Shown: positions 44,768 through 53,608, counted from the first letter of the stretch. The stretch is DNA of 64,000 nucleotides from Roseomonas genomospecies 6 (GCF_008365375.1 NZ_QOKW01000003.1:1-64000); one strand, 5' to 3'. The notes: generated by a model from the sequence alone, not told the origin. Made by a program: numbers and translations.

Positions 44768-46726
44768 TCACATGGTGCCGCCGACCCGGCAAGGCGGGAA
44801 GGTCAGGCGCACGGTCGTGCCGGCCCCGACGCGGCTGTCGATGTGGAAGGTGCCGCCGTGCAGCGCGATCAACGCGCGGGTCAGCGGCAGACCCAGGCCG
44901 GAGCCCCGCTCCGCCGTCCGGTCGCGCCCGTGCACCTGCCCGAAGGCGTCCAGCGCCACCGGGATTTGTTCGGGCCTCATGCCGATGCCGTTGTCGGCGA
45001 CGGTCAGGGCGATGCCGCCCTCCGCCGTCCGTTCCGCGCGCACCCGCACATGACCGCCGTCGGGGCGGGCGAACTTGATGGCGTTGCCGATCAGATTGGT
45101 CAGCATCTGCCGGATCTGCGAGGCGTCGCCGCGGAGGCTCGGCAGGTCGTCCGGGATCTCCATGCACAGCGTGACCGCGGCCTCGGACGCCCGCGGCTGC
45201 ATCATGCCGAAGGTCAGGTCGACCAGCAGGGAGAGGTTGCAGGCCTCCTCGTGCAGGTCCATCCGCCCCGCTTCGATCCGCGCGAGGTCGAGGAGGTTGT
45301 TGATGAGGTCCAGCATATAGACCCCCGCCGCCGCGATCTGCCCGGCATAGTCGCGGTAGCGCGGGTTGTTCGGCCCCATCATCTCGTCATGGATGATCTG
45401 GGCGAAGCCGAGCACGGCGTTCAGCGGCGTACGCAGCTCGTGGCTCAGATGGTGGACGTAGTCGGACTTGCGCTGGTTGGCCTGCTCGGCCTCGTCGCGG
45501 GCGGCGCTCAGTTCCGCCTCCCGGGCCTTCAGGTCGGTGATGTCGGCGCGGATGCCCACCGTGCCGCCGTCATGGGTCCGCCATTCCTCGATGCGAATCC
45601 AGCGTCCGTCGTGAAGCTGCACCTCCATGGGCGGGCCGGCGTTGCGGTGCTGCTCGATGCGCTGCCCGATCCAGTCCTCCAGGTTCCCGCCCGGCACGCG
45701 GTAGATGCCCCGCGACGCCCCGCCGCGCAGCACCGTCTCGAAATCGGTGCCCGGCGCGATGAGGTCGGTGTTGACCGAAAACAATTCGCGGAAGCGCGCG
45801 TTGCACAGCACCAGCCGGTCTTGGGCATCGTACAGAACAAAGCCCTCGGTGATGCATTCGATGGCGTCGGACAGCAGATGGTGGGCGCGCCGGGCGGAGC
45901 CTTCGGCCTGCACCCGCTCGGTGACGTTGCGGATGCTGCACATCACGCGGTCGCTGTCGGGCAGCGCGACCAGCCGCGCCTCGAAGGATTTTTCGGTCCC
46001 GGCCAGACCGCCTCCCATCTGTCCCGAAGGCGGCGGCAGGGCGAAGTCCAGCCCGATGACCATCTGCCCTTCGTTCAGCCGCCCCAGCGCCGCGGCCAGC
46101 AGGCCGGCGGCGGGTTCGGGCAGCACCTCCTGCACGCGGTGGGCCAGGAAGCGTTCGGCGGGGACGTTCAGGTCGCCGGGGCTGGCCGCGGCGAAATCCA
46201 GGATCGTGCCGTCCCGCAGCAGTTCGAACCGGATGTCCGGGTAGGCGTAGGAGAGCGCGATGAGCTGTTCGTTCAGCCGCATCATCTCCTGCCGCGCGCC
46301 GCTGTCGGCGGGCGCCTCGGCCAGGATCAGCCCCGCCGGGCGCGGCGCCGGGGACAGCCGAAGCTCCACCTCCACGGGCAGGGTCAGGGGGGCGTGGATG
46401 GTCGCCCGCACCTCCAGCGTCCGCCCCGCGGCGGCCTGCTCCAGCGCATCGGAGGGCCGGCCGCCCAAAGCGATCCGGACGGCGGCGGCGGGCGCGTCGC
46501 GTTCCAGCCCGATCAGCGCGCGGGCGGCGGCGTTCATCCAGACGGCCAGGCCGTCGGCGTGGATCAGCCACAGGGGCATGGCGAGCGCATCCAGCCAGTC
46601 CAGTCCAGCCAACTCCATCCCGGCCATCTCCAGCTTGGCCATCTCCAGCTTGGCCATCTCCAAACCCGAGGGCGCCGCATCGGAGTGCGGGGCGATGGGC
46701 AGGACGGTGGTCATGGGCGGCAACAT
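44768..46726 (-). CDS. PAS-domain sensor histidine kinase
   Basis: This 652-residue protein has no clear membrane helix. Its start contains a fivefold-residue repeat (LEMAKLEMAKLEMAGMELAG, ~22-41). Two or three PAS-like regions follow (e.g. DAIECITEGFVLYDAQDRLVLCNARF). The kinase core has an H box HHLSHELRTPLNAVLGF, an N box NLIGNAIKFA, DNGIGM and GSGLGLPL. It should autophosphorylate on histidine and pass phosphate to an unlinked response regulator, as none is adjacent. The signal is unknown. ATG 46726 or 46714 could be the start; neither has a strong ribosome site. Confidence 0.9.
   Translation of the reverse strand: MLPPMTTVLPIAPHSDAAPSGLEMAKLEMAKLEMAGMELAGLDWLDALAMPLWLIHADGLAVWMNAAARALIGLERDAPAAAVRIALGGRPSDALEQAAAGRTLEVRATIHAPLTLPVEVELRLSPAPRPAGLILAEAPADSGARQEMMRLNEQLIALSYAYPDIRFELLRDGTILDFAAASPGDLNVPAERFLAHRVQEVLPEPAAGLLAAALGRLNEGQMVIGLDFALPPPSGQMGGGLAGTEKSFEARLVALPDSDRVMCSIRNVTERVQAEGSARRAHHLLSDAIECITEGFVLYDAQDRLVLCNARFRELFSVNTDLIAPGTDFETVLRGGASRGIYRVPGGNLEDWIGQRIEQHRNAGPPMEVQLHDGRWIRIEEWRTHDGGTVGIRADITDLKAREAELSAARDEAEQANQRKSDYVHHLSHELRTPLNAVLGFAQIIHDEMMGPNNPRYRDYAGQIAAAGVYMLDLINNLLDLARIEAGRMDLHEEACNLSLLVDLTFGMMQPRASEAAVTLCMEIPDDLPSLRGDASQIRQMLTNLIGNAIKFARPDGGHVRVRAERTAEGGIALTVADNGIGMRPEQIPVALDAFGQVHGRDRTAERGSGLGLPLTRALIALHGGTFHIDSRVGAGTTVRLTFPPCRVGGTM
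46607..46666. repeat. 15-bp tandem repeats inside the histidine kinase gene
   Basis: GGCCATCTCCAGCTT occurs twice exactly (46622-46636, 46637-46651), followed by a partial third copy and preceded by a degenerate copy. They encode the LEMAK pentapeptide repeats near the kinase N terminus, in frame. Confidence 0.9.
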
Positions 46727-46916
46727 GGCTGGTACTGCATGGCCGACATGCTATCAGAGCAGGGCGGGGCGTGAACAGGGGAAGGATCGGCGGGAATTCA
46801 GCCTTTTGCACCGAAAAATCCCGGCATCGCCGCTGACACCGGCCTGCATCCATGCATAATTCCGCCGATTACTCCCGCAGATCTCGAGATCTCGCTTGGC
46901 AAGGCAGAGGACTCCC

Positions 46917-47585
46917 ATGGCGGACGATATCCCGCAGGACGGGCAAATCCACGACACGCTGATCGCCACCAAGCAGCAATGGGCGCGGGACGGCCGGGGC
47001 CTGACCGGGGAAACCGGCGATCCGGCGCGCGACCGGCTGCCGCCGGGCCAGCGGCTGGTGGAGAGCTGGCCGGTGCTCGACCTCGGCATCGTGCCGCGGG
47101 TGACGGAGGCGAACTGGACCCTGACGGTGGACGGGCTGGTCGAGAATCCCGTCACCTGGAGCTGGACGGATTTCCAGGCGCAGCCGCGGGAGAGCGTCGT
47201 CTCCGACATCCATTGCGTCACCACATGGTCGCGCTACGACAACCGTTGGGAGGGCGTGTCCACGCGGCGCCTGCTGTCGGTCGTGCGGCCCCGTCCGGAG
47301 GCGCGCTTCGTCCTCTGCCACTCCTCGGACGGCTACACCACCAACCTGCCGCTGGACGCCTTCGCGGCGGAGGACGCGCTGCTCGCCACCGCCTGGGAAG
47401 GCCAGCCGATCAGCCGCGACCACGGCGGCCCCGTCCGAGTCGTCGTGCCGAAGCTCTATTTCTGGAAAAGCGCCAAGTGGGTGAAGCGAATCGAGCTGCT
47501 GGCGGAGGACCGCCGCGGCTATTGGGAGGTCCGCGGCTATCACAACGACGCCGACCCCTGGAAGGAAGAACGCTACACCGAATAG
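46917..47585 (+). CDS. Sulfite-oxidase-like molybdopterin oxidoreductase
   Basis: This 222-residue protein carries the sulfite oxidase/YedY-type molybdopterin fold: WTLTVDGLVENP, then the molybdenum-ligand cysteine in SDIHCVTTWSRYDN (C100). SSDGYTTNLPL and GGPVRVVVPKLYFWKSAKWVK complete the fold. There is no signal peptide, so unlike MsrP it appears cytoplasmic. The natural substrate of this short subgroup is unknown. ATG 46917 follows GGCAGAGGACTCCC. It stands alone, divergent from the kinase. Confidence 0.9.
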   Translation: MADDIPQDGQIHDTLIATKQQWARDGRGLTGETGDPARDRLPPGQRLVESWPVLDLGIVPRVTEANWTLTVDGLVENPVTWSWTDFQAQPRESVVSDIHCVTTWSRYDNRWEGVSTRRLLSVVRPRPEARFVLCHSSDGYTTNLPLDAFAAEDALLATAWEGQPISRDHGGPVRVVVPKLYFWKSAKWVKRIELLAEDRRGYWEVRGYHNDADPWKEERYTE

Positions 47586-47655
47586 CGCCCGGACAAACGG
47601 CCATTCCGGCCCGACAACAATCGGCGCAAAGGGATGGCCGGTGACCGGGCAAGAC

Positions 47656-47668
47656 TTGGTCGGACCAA
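47656..47668. promoter_or_regulatory. Palindrome upstream of korA (candidate GntR-type operator)
   Basis: TTGGTC-G-GACCAA is a perfect inverted repeat matching the TTGGT-N3-ACCAA pattern of FadR/PdhR-like regulators. It is ~130 bases before korA in a 214-base spacer with no other feature I can support. Its arms are identical to those of the site before phaZ (25466-25481). Confidence 0.45.
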
Positions 47669-47799
47669 TCCAGGGCGCAACTTGTGAAAATCGCGACGTC
47701 ATTCGTCCGATTTGCGCCAGATCATTCCCCTGTTCCGCAATGCTGAAGTAGCCGTACGGGCGTCGGGCGACTCACATTCGGACGCAAGGGATTAACCAT

Positions 47800-49524
47800 A
47801 TGACAGTGGACTCGGTCACGATTGCCCTGGTGGGCAGCGGTGGCGCCGGCGCGATGACCGCCGGACAGATGCTGCTGGATGCCGCCGCCAACGTGGGATG
47901 GTACGGTTTGATGTCGCGGTCCACCGGCCCGCAGATCCGTGGCGGTGAAGCCGCCGCCCTCGTTCGCCTGTCGCCGACACCCGTTCACGGTCCGGGGGAC
48001 CGCTTCGACATCATCATCGCCTTCGACTGGCAGAATGTGGAACGCTTCGCGGCGGAACTGCCCCTGTCGGACAAGAGCGTCATCATAACCGATCCCAGCC
48101 AGGGTGAGGTGCCCGCGGTCCTCGCCGCCAGCGGCGCCCGCCAGATGGAGCTGCCGATCAAGGAACTGGCCGGGCGCATCCCCGGCGGGCGCGTCAACAT
48201 GGTGGGCCTCGGCGCCGTCGCGGCGGTCATCGGCCTGCCGCGCGCCGGCATCGACGCGGTGATCCAAAAGGCGCTGGGCAAGAAGGGCGAGGCCGCCATC
48301 CAGGCGTCCAACGCCGGCATCGACGCCGGTGCGAAGGAAGCCGCGGGCTGGAACCTGGGCCTGGAACTGGCCGCCCCGTCGAAGCAGGACGGCGCCGTCC
48401 GCTGGAACATTTCCGGCAACGAGGCCGCCGGGCTGGGTGCCTTGAAGGGCGGGGTGAAGTTCTGCGCCGCCTACCCGATCACGCCCGCGACCGAGATCCT
48501 GGAATGGCTGGCCCCCAACCTCGCCAAGACCGGCGGCAAGCTGGTCCAGGCGGAGGATGAGCTGGCCTCCATCGCCATGTGCCTGGGCGCTTCCTTCAGC
48601 GGCGTGCCCTCGATCACCGCGACCGCCGGCCCCGGCCTGTCGCTGATGACCGAATGCATCGGCCTGGGCGTGGCGTCCGAAACTCCGGTGGTGATCGTCG
48701 ACGTGCAGCGCGGCGGCCCCTCCACCGGCATCCCGACCAAGTCCGAACAGTCCGACCTGAACATCGCCGTCTACGGCCTGCACGGCGACGCCCCGCATCT
48801 GGTGGTCGGCCCGACCTCCATCGGCGACTGCCTGTTCACCACCCAGTGGGCGGTGCATCTGGCCGAAGCCCTTCAGACCGTCGCCATCGTGCTGTCCGAT
48901 CAGGCGATGGGCCAGTCCCGCGCCATCGTGGACAAGCCGGCGGACGCCCCCTACAAGGCGAACCGCCTGCTGGCCGCCGATCTCGGCGGCGAGAGCAAGT
49001 ATCTGCGCTACGCCAACACCGAATCGGGCATCTCCCCCGCCGCCATCCCCGGCATGCCGGGCGGCGAGCACACCGCCGACGGTCTGGAGCACGCCGAGAA
49101 CGCCCTGCCCTCCTCGCAGGCGTCCGATCACCAGAAGCAGCTCGACAAGCGCCTGCGCAAGCTGACCTCCTACGACTACGGCGACGCCTGGGCCGACATT
49201 GAGGGCGAGGGCGAGATCGCCGTCGTCACCTGGGGCTCCGCCACCGGCCCGTCGCGCGAGGCGGTGCGCCGGCTGGAGGCCGCCGGCACGAAGGCCCGGC
49301 TGGTCGCCATCCGCCTGATCTCCCCGGTCCAGCCGGCCAAGCTGGCCGCGGCTCTGGACGGCGTCACGAAGGTCCTGGTCGTCGAGCAGACGCACGGCGC
49401 CCAGTTCCACAAGTTCCTCCGCGGGCATTACGACCTGCCGGGCGAGGTGTCGGTGTTCAGCCGCCCCGGCCCACTGCCGATCCGCGCGCGTGAGGTTCAC
49501 GAGACGCTTCTTTCCCTGATCTGA
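47800..49524 (+). CDS. korA: 2-oxoacid:ferredoxin oxidoreductase, alpha subunit (KorA)
   Basis: This 574-residue subunit fuses the gamma domain (~1-190, VGSGGAGAMTAGQMLLDAA and RGGEAAALVRLS) to the alpha pyrimidine-binding domain (~210-574, GVKFCAAYPITPATEILEWL and GGPSTGIPTKSEQSDL). It pairs with KorB to convert a 2-oxoacid, most likely 2-oxoglutarate, CoA and ferredoxin to acyl-CoA, CO2 and reduced ferredoxin. A TTGGTC-type palindrome lies upstream. It provides low-potential electrons for ferredoxin users, such as the reductases elsewhere in this window. Confidence 0.95.
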   Translation: MTVDSVTIALVGSGGAGAMTAGQMLLDAAANVGWYGLMSRSTGPQIRGGEAAALVRLSPTPVHGPGDRFDIIIAFDWQNVERFAAELPLSDKSVIITDPSQGEVPAVLAASGARQMELPIKELAGRIPGGRVNMVGLGAVAAVIGLPRAGIDAVIQKALGKKGEAAIQASNAGIDAGAKEAAGWNLGLELAAPSKQDGAVRWNISGNEAAGLGALKGGVKFCAAYPITPATEILEWLAPNLAKTGGKLVQAEDELASIAMCLGASFSGVPSITATAGPGLSLMTECIGLGVASETPVVIVDVQRGGPSTGIPTKSEQSDLNIAVYGLHGDAPHLVVGPTSIGDCLFTTQWAVHLAEALQTVAIVLSDQAMGQSRAIVDKPADAPYKANRLLAADLGGESKYLRYANTESGISPAAIPGMPGGEHTADGLEHAENALPSSQASDHQKQLDKRLRKLTSYDYGDAWADIEGEGEIAVVTWGSATGPSREAVRRLEAAGTKARLVAIRLISPVQPAKLAAALDGVTKVLVVEQTHGAQFHKFLRGHYDLPGEVSVFSRPGPLPIRAREVHETLLSLI

Positions 49525-49544
49525 CCGGCCGGAGCACGAAATCC

Positions 49545-50387
49545 ATGGATACCCATCTGTCCGACGATGCCGTGGCCCCGGTGCCCGGCGACTACAAGTC
49601 CGACGTGAAGCCCATCTGGTGCCCCGGCTGCGGCGACTATTCCGTGCTGGCCGGCATCACCCGCGCCATGGCGAACATGGGGCTGGAGCGCCACAACACC
49701 GTCGTGGTGTCGGGCATCGGCTGCTCGTCGCGCATTCCCGCCTACACCAGCGTCTACGGCTACCACACCGTGCATGGCCGTTCGCTGGCCGTGGCGTCCG
49801 GCGTGAAGCTGGCCCGGCCCGAGCTGAACGTGCTGATCTTCGGCGGCGACGGCGACGGCTTCTCGATCGGCGGCAACCACTTCCTGCACGCCTGCCGCCG
49901 CAACGTGGACATGACCTACATCGTCATGGACAACCAGGTCTACGGCATGACCAAGGGCCAGGCCTCGCCGACCACCGAGGCCGACTGGTGCGAATCGAAA
50001 CTGACCCCGGAAGGCCCGGGCGTCAACCCGATCCAGCCGGTCGCGCTGGCTCTGGCCTGCGGCGCGAACTTCGTCGCCCGCGGCTTCTCCAACGACCCGA
50101 ACGAGGTCGCCCGCCTGATCGTGGAGGGCGTGAAGCACCCCGGCTTCTCGGTCATCCACATCCTGTCCCCCTGCGTCACCTTCCGCCCCGAGCAGCGCGG
50201 CTGGAAGAGCACGGTCCATCCCTATGGCCGCGAGCCGACGGACGACCCGAACGAGGCGATGCGCGCCGTCCTGGAGGACGACGGGTTCGGCCTCGGCATC
50301 TTCCTCGCCGGCAACCGCCGTCCGTTCCAGCCGGAATCGGCGGCCACCCGCAGCATCGCCCAGATCGAAGAGGGGTTCGCGGTATGA
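49545..50387 (+). CDS. korB: 2-oxoacid:ferredoxin oxidoreductase, beta subunit (KorB)
   Basis: This 280-residue subunit holds thiamine diphosphate and a [4Fe-4S] cluster. It has WCPGCGDYSVL (26-35), SGIGCSSRIPAY, the TPP motif GGDGDGFSIGGNH through NQVYGMTKGQ, and a later cysteine in LSPCVTF. It follows korA by 20 bases. Its TGA overlaps the ATG of the ferritin-like gene (ATGA), tying that protein to this operon. Confidence 0.96.
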   Translation: MDTHLSDDAVAPVPGDYKSDVKPIWCPGCGDYSVLAGITRAMANMGLERHNTVVVSGIGCSSRIPAYTSVYGYHTVHGRSLAVASGVKLARPELNVLIFGGDGDGFSIGGNHFLHACRRNVDMTYIVMDNQVYGMTKGQASPTTEADWCESKLTPEGPGVNPIQPVALALACGANFVARGFSNDPNEVARLIVEGVKHPGFSVIHILSPCVTFRPEQRGWKSTVHPYGREPTDDPNEAMRAVLEDDGFGLGIFLAGNRRPFQPESAATRSIAQIEEGFAV

Positions 50388-50917
50388 AGACGAAAGTTCT
50401 GAACGGGGCCTCCAACGTCGGCATGTTCCTGGCCCACGCGCTGGAGCTGGAGATCGAGGCGGTGGACCGCTACAACGAGCTGGCCGACAGCATGGAGTCC
50501 CACAACAATGTGGAGGTCGCCAAGCTGTTCCGCGATCTGGCCACCTACTCGGCCAAGCACGCCGAAGAGGTGAAGCAGCTCGCCCGCGAGTACGGCTCGC
50601 TGCCGAAGGTCGCCCCCTGGGAGTTCCAGTGGGACGCCACCAAGGAGTCGCCGGAGGCTGCGGCTTTCGAGAACGCCCATTATCTGATGAAGCCGCACCA
50701 CGCGCTGAAGATGGCGCTGCTCAGCGAGCATCAGGGCAACAACTACTACGCCTCGGTCGCCGCCGAGACGAAGGACCCGGAGGTCGCCCGCCTCGCCCGC
50801 GAGTTCGCGGACGAGGAGGCCGGCCACGTCGAGCTGGTCCGCAAATGGCTGGAGCGCTACCCGGCCCCGAAGGACGACTGGTCGGACGATCCCGATCCGC
50901 CCAACATTTCCGACTGA
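50384..50917 (+). CDS. Rubrerythrin-like ferritin-family protein
   Basis: This 177-residue four-helix protein has diiron-type motifs: ELEIEAVDRYNELAD, AKHAEEVKQ, LLSEHQGNNYYAS and FADEEAGHVELV. It lacks the C-terminal rubredoxin domain of true rubrerythrin. It likely binds two irons and reduces peroxide or stores iron. Its start overlaps korB, so it is made with the oxygen-sensitive oxidoreductase and may protect its Fe-S cluster (inference). A terminator follows at 50973. Confidence 0.9.
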   Translation: MKTKVLNGASNVGMFLAHALELEIEAVDRYNELADSMESHNNVEVAKLFRDLATYSAKHAEEVKQLAREYGSLPKVAPWEFQWDATKESPEAAAFENAHYLMKPHHALKMALLSEHQGNNYYASVAAETKDPEVARLAREFADEEAGHVELVRKWLERYPAPKDDWSDDPDPPNISD

Positions 50918-50972
50918 GGCGATTGGGCCAAAAGCGTTTGGGATTGAGGCGGAGCACCGCCGGATGGTAAGG

Positions 50973-51004
50973 ACGGGACGGCCCAGCGCCGTCCCGTTTC
51001 CTTT
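50973..51004 (+). terminator. Terminator of the korAB-ferritin operon
   Basis: ACGGGACGG (50973-50981) pairs with CCGTCCCGT (50989-50997), followed by TTCCTTTT. It lies 55 bases after the ferritin-like gene. Confidence 0.8.
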
Positions 51005-51016
51005 TGGCCTTTGGTA

Positions 51017-51220
51017 ATGACCGACGGAATCCCCGACACCGCGCCCGCCGTTCTCGTCCCGTCCCCCTGCATCAGCGTGTGCAAGCTGACCGCCGACCGT
51101 GCCTACTGCATCGGCTGCCTGCGCACGCTGGAGGAAATCCGCGGCTGGAAGCACATGGACGCCGACCAGAAGCGCGCCCTGCTGGCCGATCTGGAAAACC
51201 GGCGGGCCGCCGCCGAGTAA
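51017..51220 (+). CDS. DUF1289-family small cysteine-rich protein
   Basis: This 67-residue protein has the DUF1289 pattern SPCISVCKLTADRAYCIGCLRTLEEI, with four cysteines likely to bind a metal or Fe-S cluster, followed by RGWKHMDADQKRALLADLE. The function of the family is unknown. It is a few bases after the terminator of the ferritin operon and converges with the PA2169-family gene. The ribosome site is weak. Confidence 0.88.
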   Translation: MTDGIPDTAPAVLVPSPCISVCKLTADRAYCIGCLRTLEEIRGWKHMDADQKRALLADLENRRAAAE

Positions 51221-51228
51221 GTCCCCCG

Positions 51229-51696
51229 TCAGGCCGCCGCGCCGCGCAGCATCGTCATGCGGTCGCGGTCGGCCCGGATGCGGTCCAGATGCTGAACCGC
51301 CACGGCGGTGATCGGCAAGGGCAGCTCCTTCGCCAGGGCGTCCTCATAGGCGCGGACGCATTCGGACTCCCCGCGCTGCACCTCGGCCAGGATCGCCTCG
51401 CGGTTCTGGCCCAGCACATTGGTCTTCAATTCCAGGAAGAAGCGGTGCGCGCCGCCCATAACGGTGCCGCCCATGTCCGGTGCTCCGCCCTGTTCGGCGA
51501 CCAGACGCTGCACCTCCCGCACGATGGCGCCGCGCTGGGCGGCCAGATCGTTGAACAGGGCCTTCAAATCCTCGTCTTCCAAGCTTTCCGCGGCCTGACG
51601 ATAGGCTTCGTGGCTGTCCTCGACGATCCGGATCAGATCGTTGAGAGTGTCCACGATCTGGTCTTTACCCATCTTGGCCGGTTCATTTGCCGACAT
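51229..51696 (-). CDS. PA2169-family four-helix protein (DUF2383, ferritin-like)
   Basis: This 155-residue protein has four long helices (DQIVDTLNDLIRIVEDSHEAY; ALFNDLAAQRGAIVREVQRL; THR/FFLELKTNVL region; ESECVRAYEDALAKELPLPI). The acidic/His residue pattern resembles the PA2169 family of ferritin-like proteins, whose role is unknown. ATG 51696 follows GGGGAGGGACCGG, a strong site. It is divergent from the YciF-like gene, with ~180 bases between them that may hold stress promoters. Confidence 0.85.
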   Translation of the reverse strand: MSANEPAKMGKDQIVDTLNDLIRIVEDSHEAYRQAAESLEDEDLKALFNDLAAQRGAIVREVQRLVAEQGGAPDMGGTVMGGAHRFFLELKTNVLGQNREAILAEVQRGESECVRAYEDALAKELPLPITAVAVQHLDRIRADRDRMTMLRGAAA

Positions 51697-51875
51697 GGCC
51701 GGTCCCTCCCCTGGCAGGCTGCCCGTTCGGTTGGACAACCTCCCGCCCCGGTGAAGGTTCCTTGATGCTTCCGGGGCGCGCTTTCGAGCTGCCCCATGGT
51801 GACGAAGCGCCCCCCGCCCTGTTGTCGCGTCATCCCCGAAGGACTGATCCGATAACGCAACGAGGGAGAGGACCT

Positions 51876-52391
51876 GTGGCCAACACCATCAAGGAAACCC
51901 TGATCGACTGGCTGCGCGACGCCCACGGCATGGAAAGCCAGGCGGTCGAGATGCTGGAACGGCAGGCGGAGCGCATCAAGAACTACCCGGAAATCCTCGC
52001 CAAGGTGCAGGAGCACATCGAGGTGTCGAACCGGCAGGCCGACCGGCTGAAGCAGTGCCTGCAACGTCTGGGCACCGACACCTCGGCCATCAAGACCGGC
52101 GTCGCCATGCTGATCGGCAACGCCCAATCGCTGTCCGGCGTCGTCGCGTCGGACGAAATCGTGAAGGCGTCGATCTTCGACTATTCCTTCGAGCATTTCG
52201 AGATCGCCAACTACCGCGCCCTGATCGCCGCGGCGGAGCAGGCCGGTGAGCCGGAAATCGCCCGGATGCTTCAGCCGAGTCTGGACGAGGAGCTGGAGAT
52301 GGCCGCGTGGCTGGAGCAGCGCCTGCCGCAGCTTACCAAGACCTATCTGGAGCGCCGGGAAACCGCGGGCGTCGCGGAAGCCAAGCGCTGA
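51876..52391 (+). CDS. YciE/YciF-family ferritin-like protein (DUF892)
   Basis: This 171-residue protein (VANTIKETLIDWLRDAHGMESQAVEML) matches the YciF/DUF892 family of four-helix diiron-like proteins induced by stress. Conserved features include AHGMESQAVEML, FEHFEIANYRALIAAAE and ARMLQPSLDEELEMA. It is the third ferritin-like gene in ~2 kb. GTG start with AGGGAGAGGACCT. Its 3' end overlaps the convergent YgjV-like gene by 49 bases. Confidence 0.88.
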   Translation: MANTIKETLIDWLRDAHGMESQAVEMLERQAERIKNYPEILAKVQEHIEVSNRQADRLKQCLQRLGTDTSAIKTGVAMLIGNAQSLSGVVASDEIVKASIFDYSFEHFEIANYRALIAAAEQAGEPEIARMLQPSLDEELEMAAWLEQRLPQLTKTYLERRETAGVAEAKR

Positions 52392-52924
52392 CCGATGCCG
52401 TAACGGGGCGGGCCGTCGCGCCACAGGCTGAACAGGTGCCCGGACAGGGTCATGGCGTCCGACGCCAGCCCGAAGGCCGAGCCGGCCAACGCGTTGTGGC
52501 CCGCCCCGACCACCGTGGAGGACAGGAAGAACAGCCGCATCCGCCCGACCCGGCTCTGCCAGCGGCCGATGGTGCCCAGAACGAATCCCGCCGCCGACAG
52601 GGCGGACATCGGACCCTGCCATGTCGCCGCGGCGACGGCCAGCGCCGCCGGAACGGTCAGGGCGAAGACGGCGCCCAACCAGCGCGGGCGCCGCTCCGGA
52701 TAGGCGGTCGCCATCTGCACGAGGCCAAGCGCGCACATCAGCATGCCGGTGCGGGCATCCAGAGCGAAGAAATGGACGACGAACAGCGCGCTGGCGCCGG
52801 CCTGCGCGGCCAGGATCGCCCGCCGGTCCTGAAGCAGGGTGGACAGAACGCCCAACGCCAGACCGGCAAGCCCGGTCGCCGCGATCAGCGACAGGGACGG
52901 CAGGTGGTGCAACAGGAAAATCAT
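52343..52924 (-). CDS. YgjV-family inner-membrane protein
   Basis: This 193-residue protein has about five membrane helices and the family segment ASALFVVHFFALDARTGMLMC, similar to E. coli YgjV (VHFFLLG). Function is unknown. AAGGACAAAGGCACG precedes the ATG. Its final 49 bases overlap the convergent YciF-like gene. Three 14-bp tandem repeats lie just upstream. Confidence 0.75.
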   Translation of the reverse strand: MIFLLHHLPSLSLIAATGLAGLALGVLSTLLQDRRAILAAQAGASALFVVHFFALDARTGMLMCALGLVQMATAYPERRPRWLGAVFALTVPAALAVAAATWQGPMSALSAAGFVLGTIGRWQSRVGRMRLFFLSSTVVGAGHNALAGSAFGLASDAMTLSGHLFSLWRDGPPRYGIGQRLASATPAVSRRSR

Positions 52925-53338
52925 GAAACGTGCCTTTGTCCTTCGGAACGGGCCGCTCGGAATGGAGCCCTCGGAATGCTGCGGCGCAGCAAAAGGCCGC
53001 AGCGAAGGGGGCGGACGCTAGGCGCGGATGGTTAACCGGCTGTGAATCGGGGTGTGATCAAGAGTGGCCGTCCCGCTCCTTGCCGGTTGTCCGGGCTAGG
53101 GACAAAAAGACTTGAATGCCAAGGAGTTCGCGGCATGGTCCTGACCATGGGCATACCCCCCTGGTCAGGGGCACCCCATGGGCATTTCACTTTTGCGACG
53201 TTTCCCCGGAAAGGCCGGGCGGTCATTCTTCGCACCGCAAGATGACACGCCCAACGACACACGCTCTCGACGCCGTGCCTTCCCGAAACGCCGTGCCTGA
53301 GACGCCTCTGGATTAAGACGCTCTGGATGAGATGCCCT
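52925..53338. other. Intergenic region with repeats and inverted repeats
   Basis: No gene is supported in these 414 bases. They contain the 14-bp repeats above; CCTGACCA...TGGTCAGG arms (53132-53170); a direct pair of ACGCCGTGCCT (53270 and 53288); and a pair of ACGC(C)TCTGGAT (53302 and 53318) just before the next small gene. Open frames here lack ribosome sites. Confidence 0.45.
52944..52985. repeat. Three 14-bp tandem repeats upstream of the YgjV-like gene
   Basis: CGGAACGGGCCGCT, CGGAATGGAGCCCT and CGGAATGCTGCGGC follow each other at 52944, 52958 and 52972. They begin 20 bases before the start codon, in the leader of the leftward gene. Confidence 0.65.
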
Positions 53339-53545
53339 ATGACCCAGCTGACGAAACGGGACGCCGCACGCTTTCCCGCGCCACCGACCTGTTGCCATTG
53401 CGGGCTGCCCTTGCGGGCCGGGGAGCCGCATTGGGCCGGCGACGCCGAGAACCGCCCCTGGCACTACAGTTGCGCCGAGCGGGCGGGCCTGACCATGTCC
53501 TGGACACGGGTCCGGCACCGCCGCGCGATGGTGGCGGGTGCCTGA
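53339..53545 (+). CDS. Small zinc-ribbon-like hypothetical protein (68 aa)
   Basis: This 68-residue frame holds a possible zinc site, CCHCGLPLRAGEPHWAGD with a later WHYSC (Cys-x2-Cys ... His-x2-Cys), then a basic C terminus. The pattern of a small single zinc finger supports a real gene, though the ribosome site is weak. An ATG at 53327 would add four residues. I do not recognise the family. Confidence 0.5.
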   Translation: MTQLTKRDAARFPAPPTCCHCGLPLRAGEPHWAGDAENRPWHYSCAERAGLTMSWTRVRHRRAMVAGA

Positions 53546-53550
53546 AACAC

Positions 53551-53594
53551 ACCGCGCTCATCGACCACCGCGTTCATCGACCACCGCGTTCATC
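53551..53594. repeat. 16-bp tandem repeat in the leader of the 59-aa gene
   Basis: ACCGCGCTCATCGACC is followed by ACCGCGTTCATCGACC and a partial third copy ACCGCGTTCATC. It ends only a few bases before the AAAGGAGGG ribosome site of the next small gene. Confidence 0.85.
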
Positions 53595-53608
53595 AAAGGA
53601 GGGAATGT

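Noticed and set aside
53042..53245. 67-residue open frame in the spacer before the zinc-ribbon gene
   Set aside because: No ribosome site, no motif, and it covers inverted repeats; insufficient support.
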